Assembly (NCBI GenBank): GCA_963805985.1
Contig: CAWDWG010000008.1
Location: forward strand, 662,962 to 726,961
Length of the DNA: 64,000 bases
Direction of reading: 5' to 3'
Source of the DNA: Bog-257 sp963805985
Lineage (GTDB): Bacteria; Acidobacteriota; Terriglobia; Terriglobales; Acidobacteriaceae
In this document: positions 63,846 to 64,000 of the stretch, one piece after another
How positions within the stretch are numbered: position 1 is the stretch's first letter
How the letters are laid out: every line of letters starts with the position of its first letter
Position numbers and translations under genes: made by a program
The notes under the pieces: model-generated
What the model was told of the DNA's origin: nothing
The model's input: the letters and a program-made list of their open reading frames with translations, nothing else
Database searches by the model: none

Positions 63846-64000
63846 TTACGGCGTGATCTCCCACACTGCGCCCCAGTCGCCACTTCCTCCGAGCACGGAG
63901 GTCCCGTAGAGATTGCCGTTTGCGTCGAGGGCGACCGGACAGACCGGAGTCCTGACGGTGATTCCGTCGAACTCGTACGAGGTGTAGGTCCACCCGTTAC
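63846..64000 (-). CDS. GloVer-repeat protein, paralogue 5, C-terminal end only (cut by window edge)
   Basis: I translated this by hand. The open frame from the right edge ends at TAA (63848-63846) with 'ALDANGNLYGTSVLGGSGDWGAVWEITP'. This is the standard last unit of the family. It shows the array goes on beyond the window. Confidence 0.75.
   Translation of the reverse strand, partial: NGWTYTSYEFDGITVRTPVCPVALDANGNLYGTSVLGGSGDWGAVWEITP

Noticed and set aside
58342..64000. CRISPR array or other direct-repeat array in the repetitive 3' region
   Set aside because: The repetition is at protein level (GloVer units of 40-60 residues) with diverged DNA; there are no short identical repeats with unique spacers.

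Overview
The window looks like chromosomal DNA of an acidobacterium (Terriglobia / Koribacter-like). Reasons: GC-rich coding on both strands, a VWFA-related secreted protein of the acidobacterial type, six proteins with Gloeo_Verruco ('GloVer') repeats, the hpnCDE squalene genes, a Gram-negative envelope set (BamA/TamA-like, SurA-like, TamB, TolC/RND, an O/P porin) and many hairpin-rich intergenic repeats of the 'GGCTGAAGCC' type. No rRNA, tRNA, CRISPR array or intact insertion sequence was recognised.

Layout. 1-9 kb: a PpiC/SurA-like gene cut by the left edge, a CDF metal transporter, a two-gene NitT/TauT-type ABC importer without a binding protein, a BON-domain protein, then TolC and a membrane-fusion lipoprotein. 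9-13 kb: the matching RND pump, broken by one frameshift. 13-16 kb: a GloVer protein and a DedA-rhodanese fusion with an in-frame TGA at the expected catalytic cysteine, followed by a SECIS-like hairpin; this is a likely selenoprotein. 16-24 kb: a BamA/TamA - SurA-like - TamB operon. 24-29 kb: a ThiF/MoeB-like enzyme, a VWFA protein, an FAH-family hydratase and an NTF2-like protein.

29-46 kb holds what I read as an oxalate locus. On the minus strand are an O/P porin, a lipoprotein beta-propeller and two small secreted proteins. Divergent from them are an oxalyl-CoA-synthetase-like (AAE3/Pcs60) ligase, a ketopantoate-reductase-family enzyme, a FadR/FCD GntR regulator, a CDC48-like AAA+ ATPase and a split 2-oxoacid:acceptor oxidoreductase. 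Its alpha subunit has YPIRP in place of the family's YPITP, the hallmark of oxalate oxidoreductase. Its ferredoxin module is fused to a GltD-like FAD/NAD(P) protein. The same inverted repeat, TGGTC-N9-GACCA, occurs at the porin promoter and at the start of the GntR gene and may tie the two halves into one regulon.

46-54 kb: a receiver-like protein lacking the phospho-acceptor Asp, a small unknown, a tandem universal stress protein, a CPA2 antiporter, and smc with two frameshifts. The smc frame runs on into a zinc-ribbon module, followed by a DpnI homologue and the remnant of a BglII-family endonuclease. 54-58 kb: hpnC, hpnD and hpnE, making squalene from farnesyl diphosphate. In smc, hpnD and hpnC, hairpin-forming repeats sit inside the reading frames. 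58-64 kb: a tandem head-to-tail array of GloVer paralogues running off the right edge. Three genes carry four frameshifts in all, so either indel errors in the assembly or real decay must be considered throughout.
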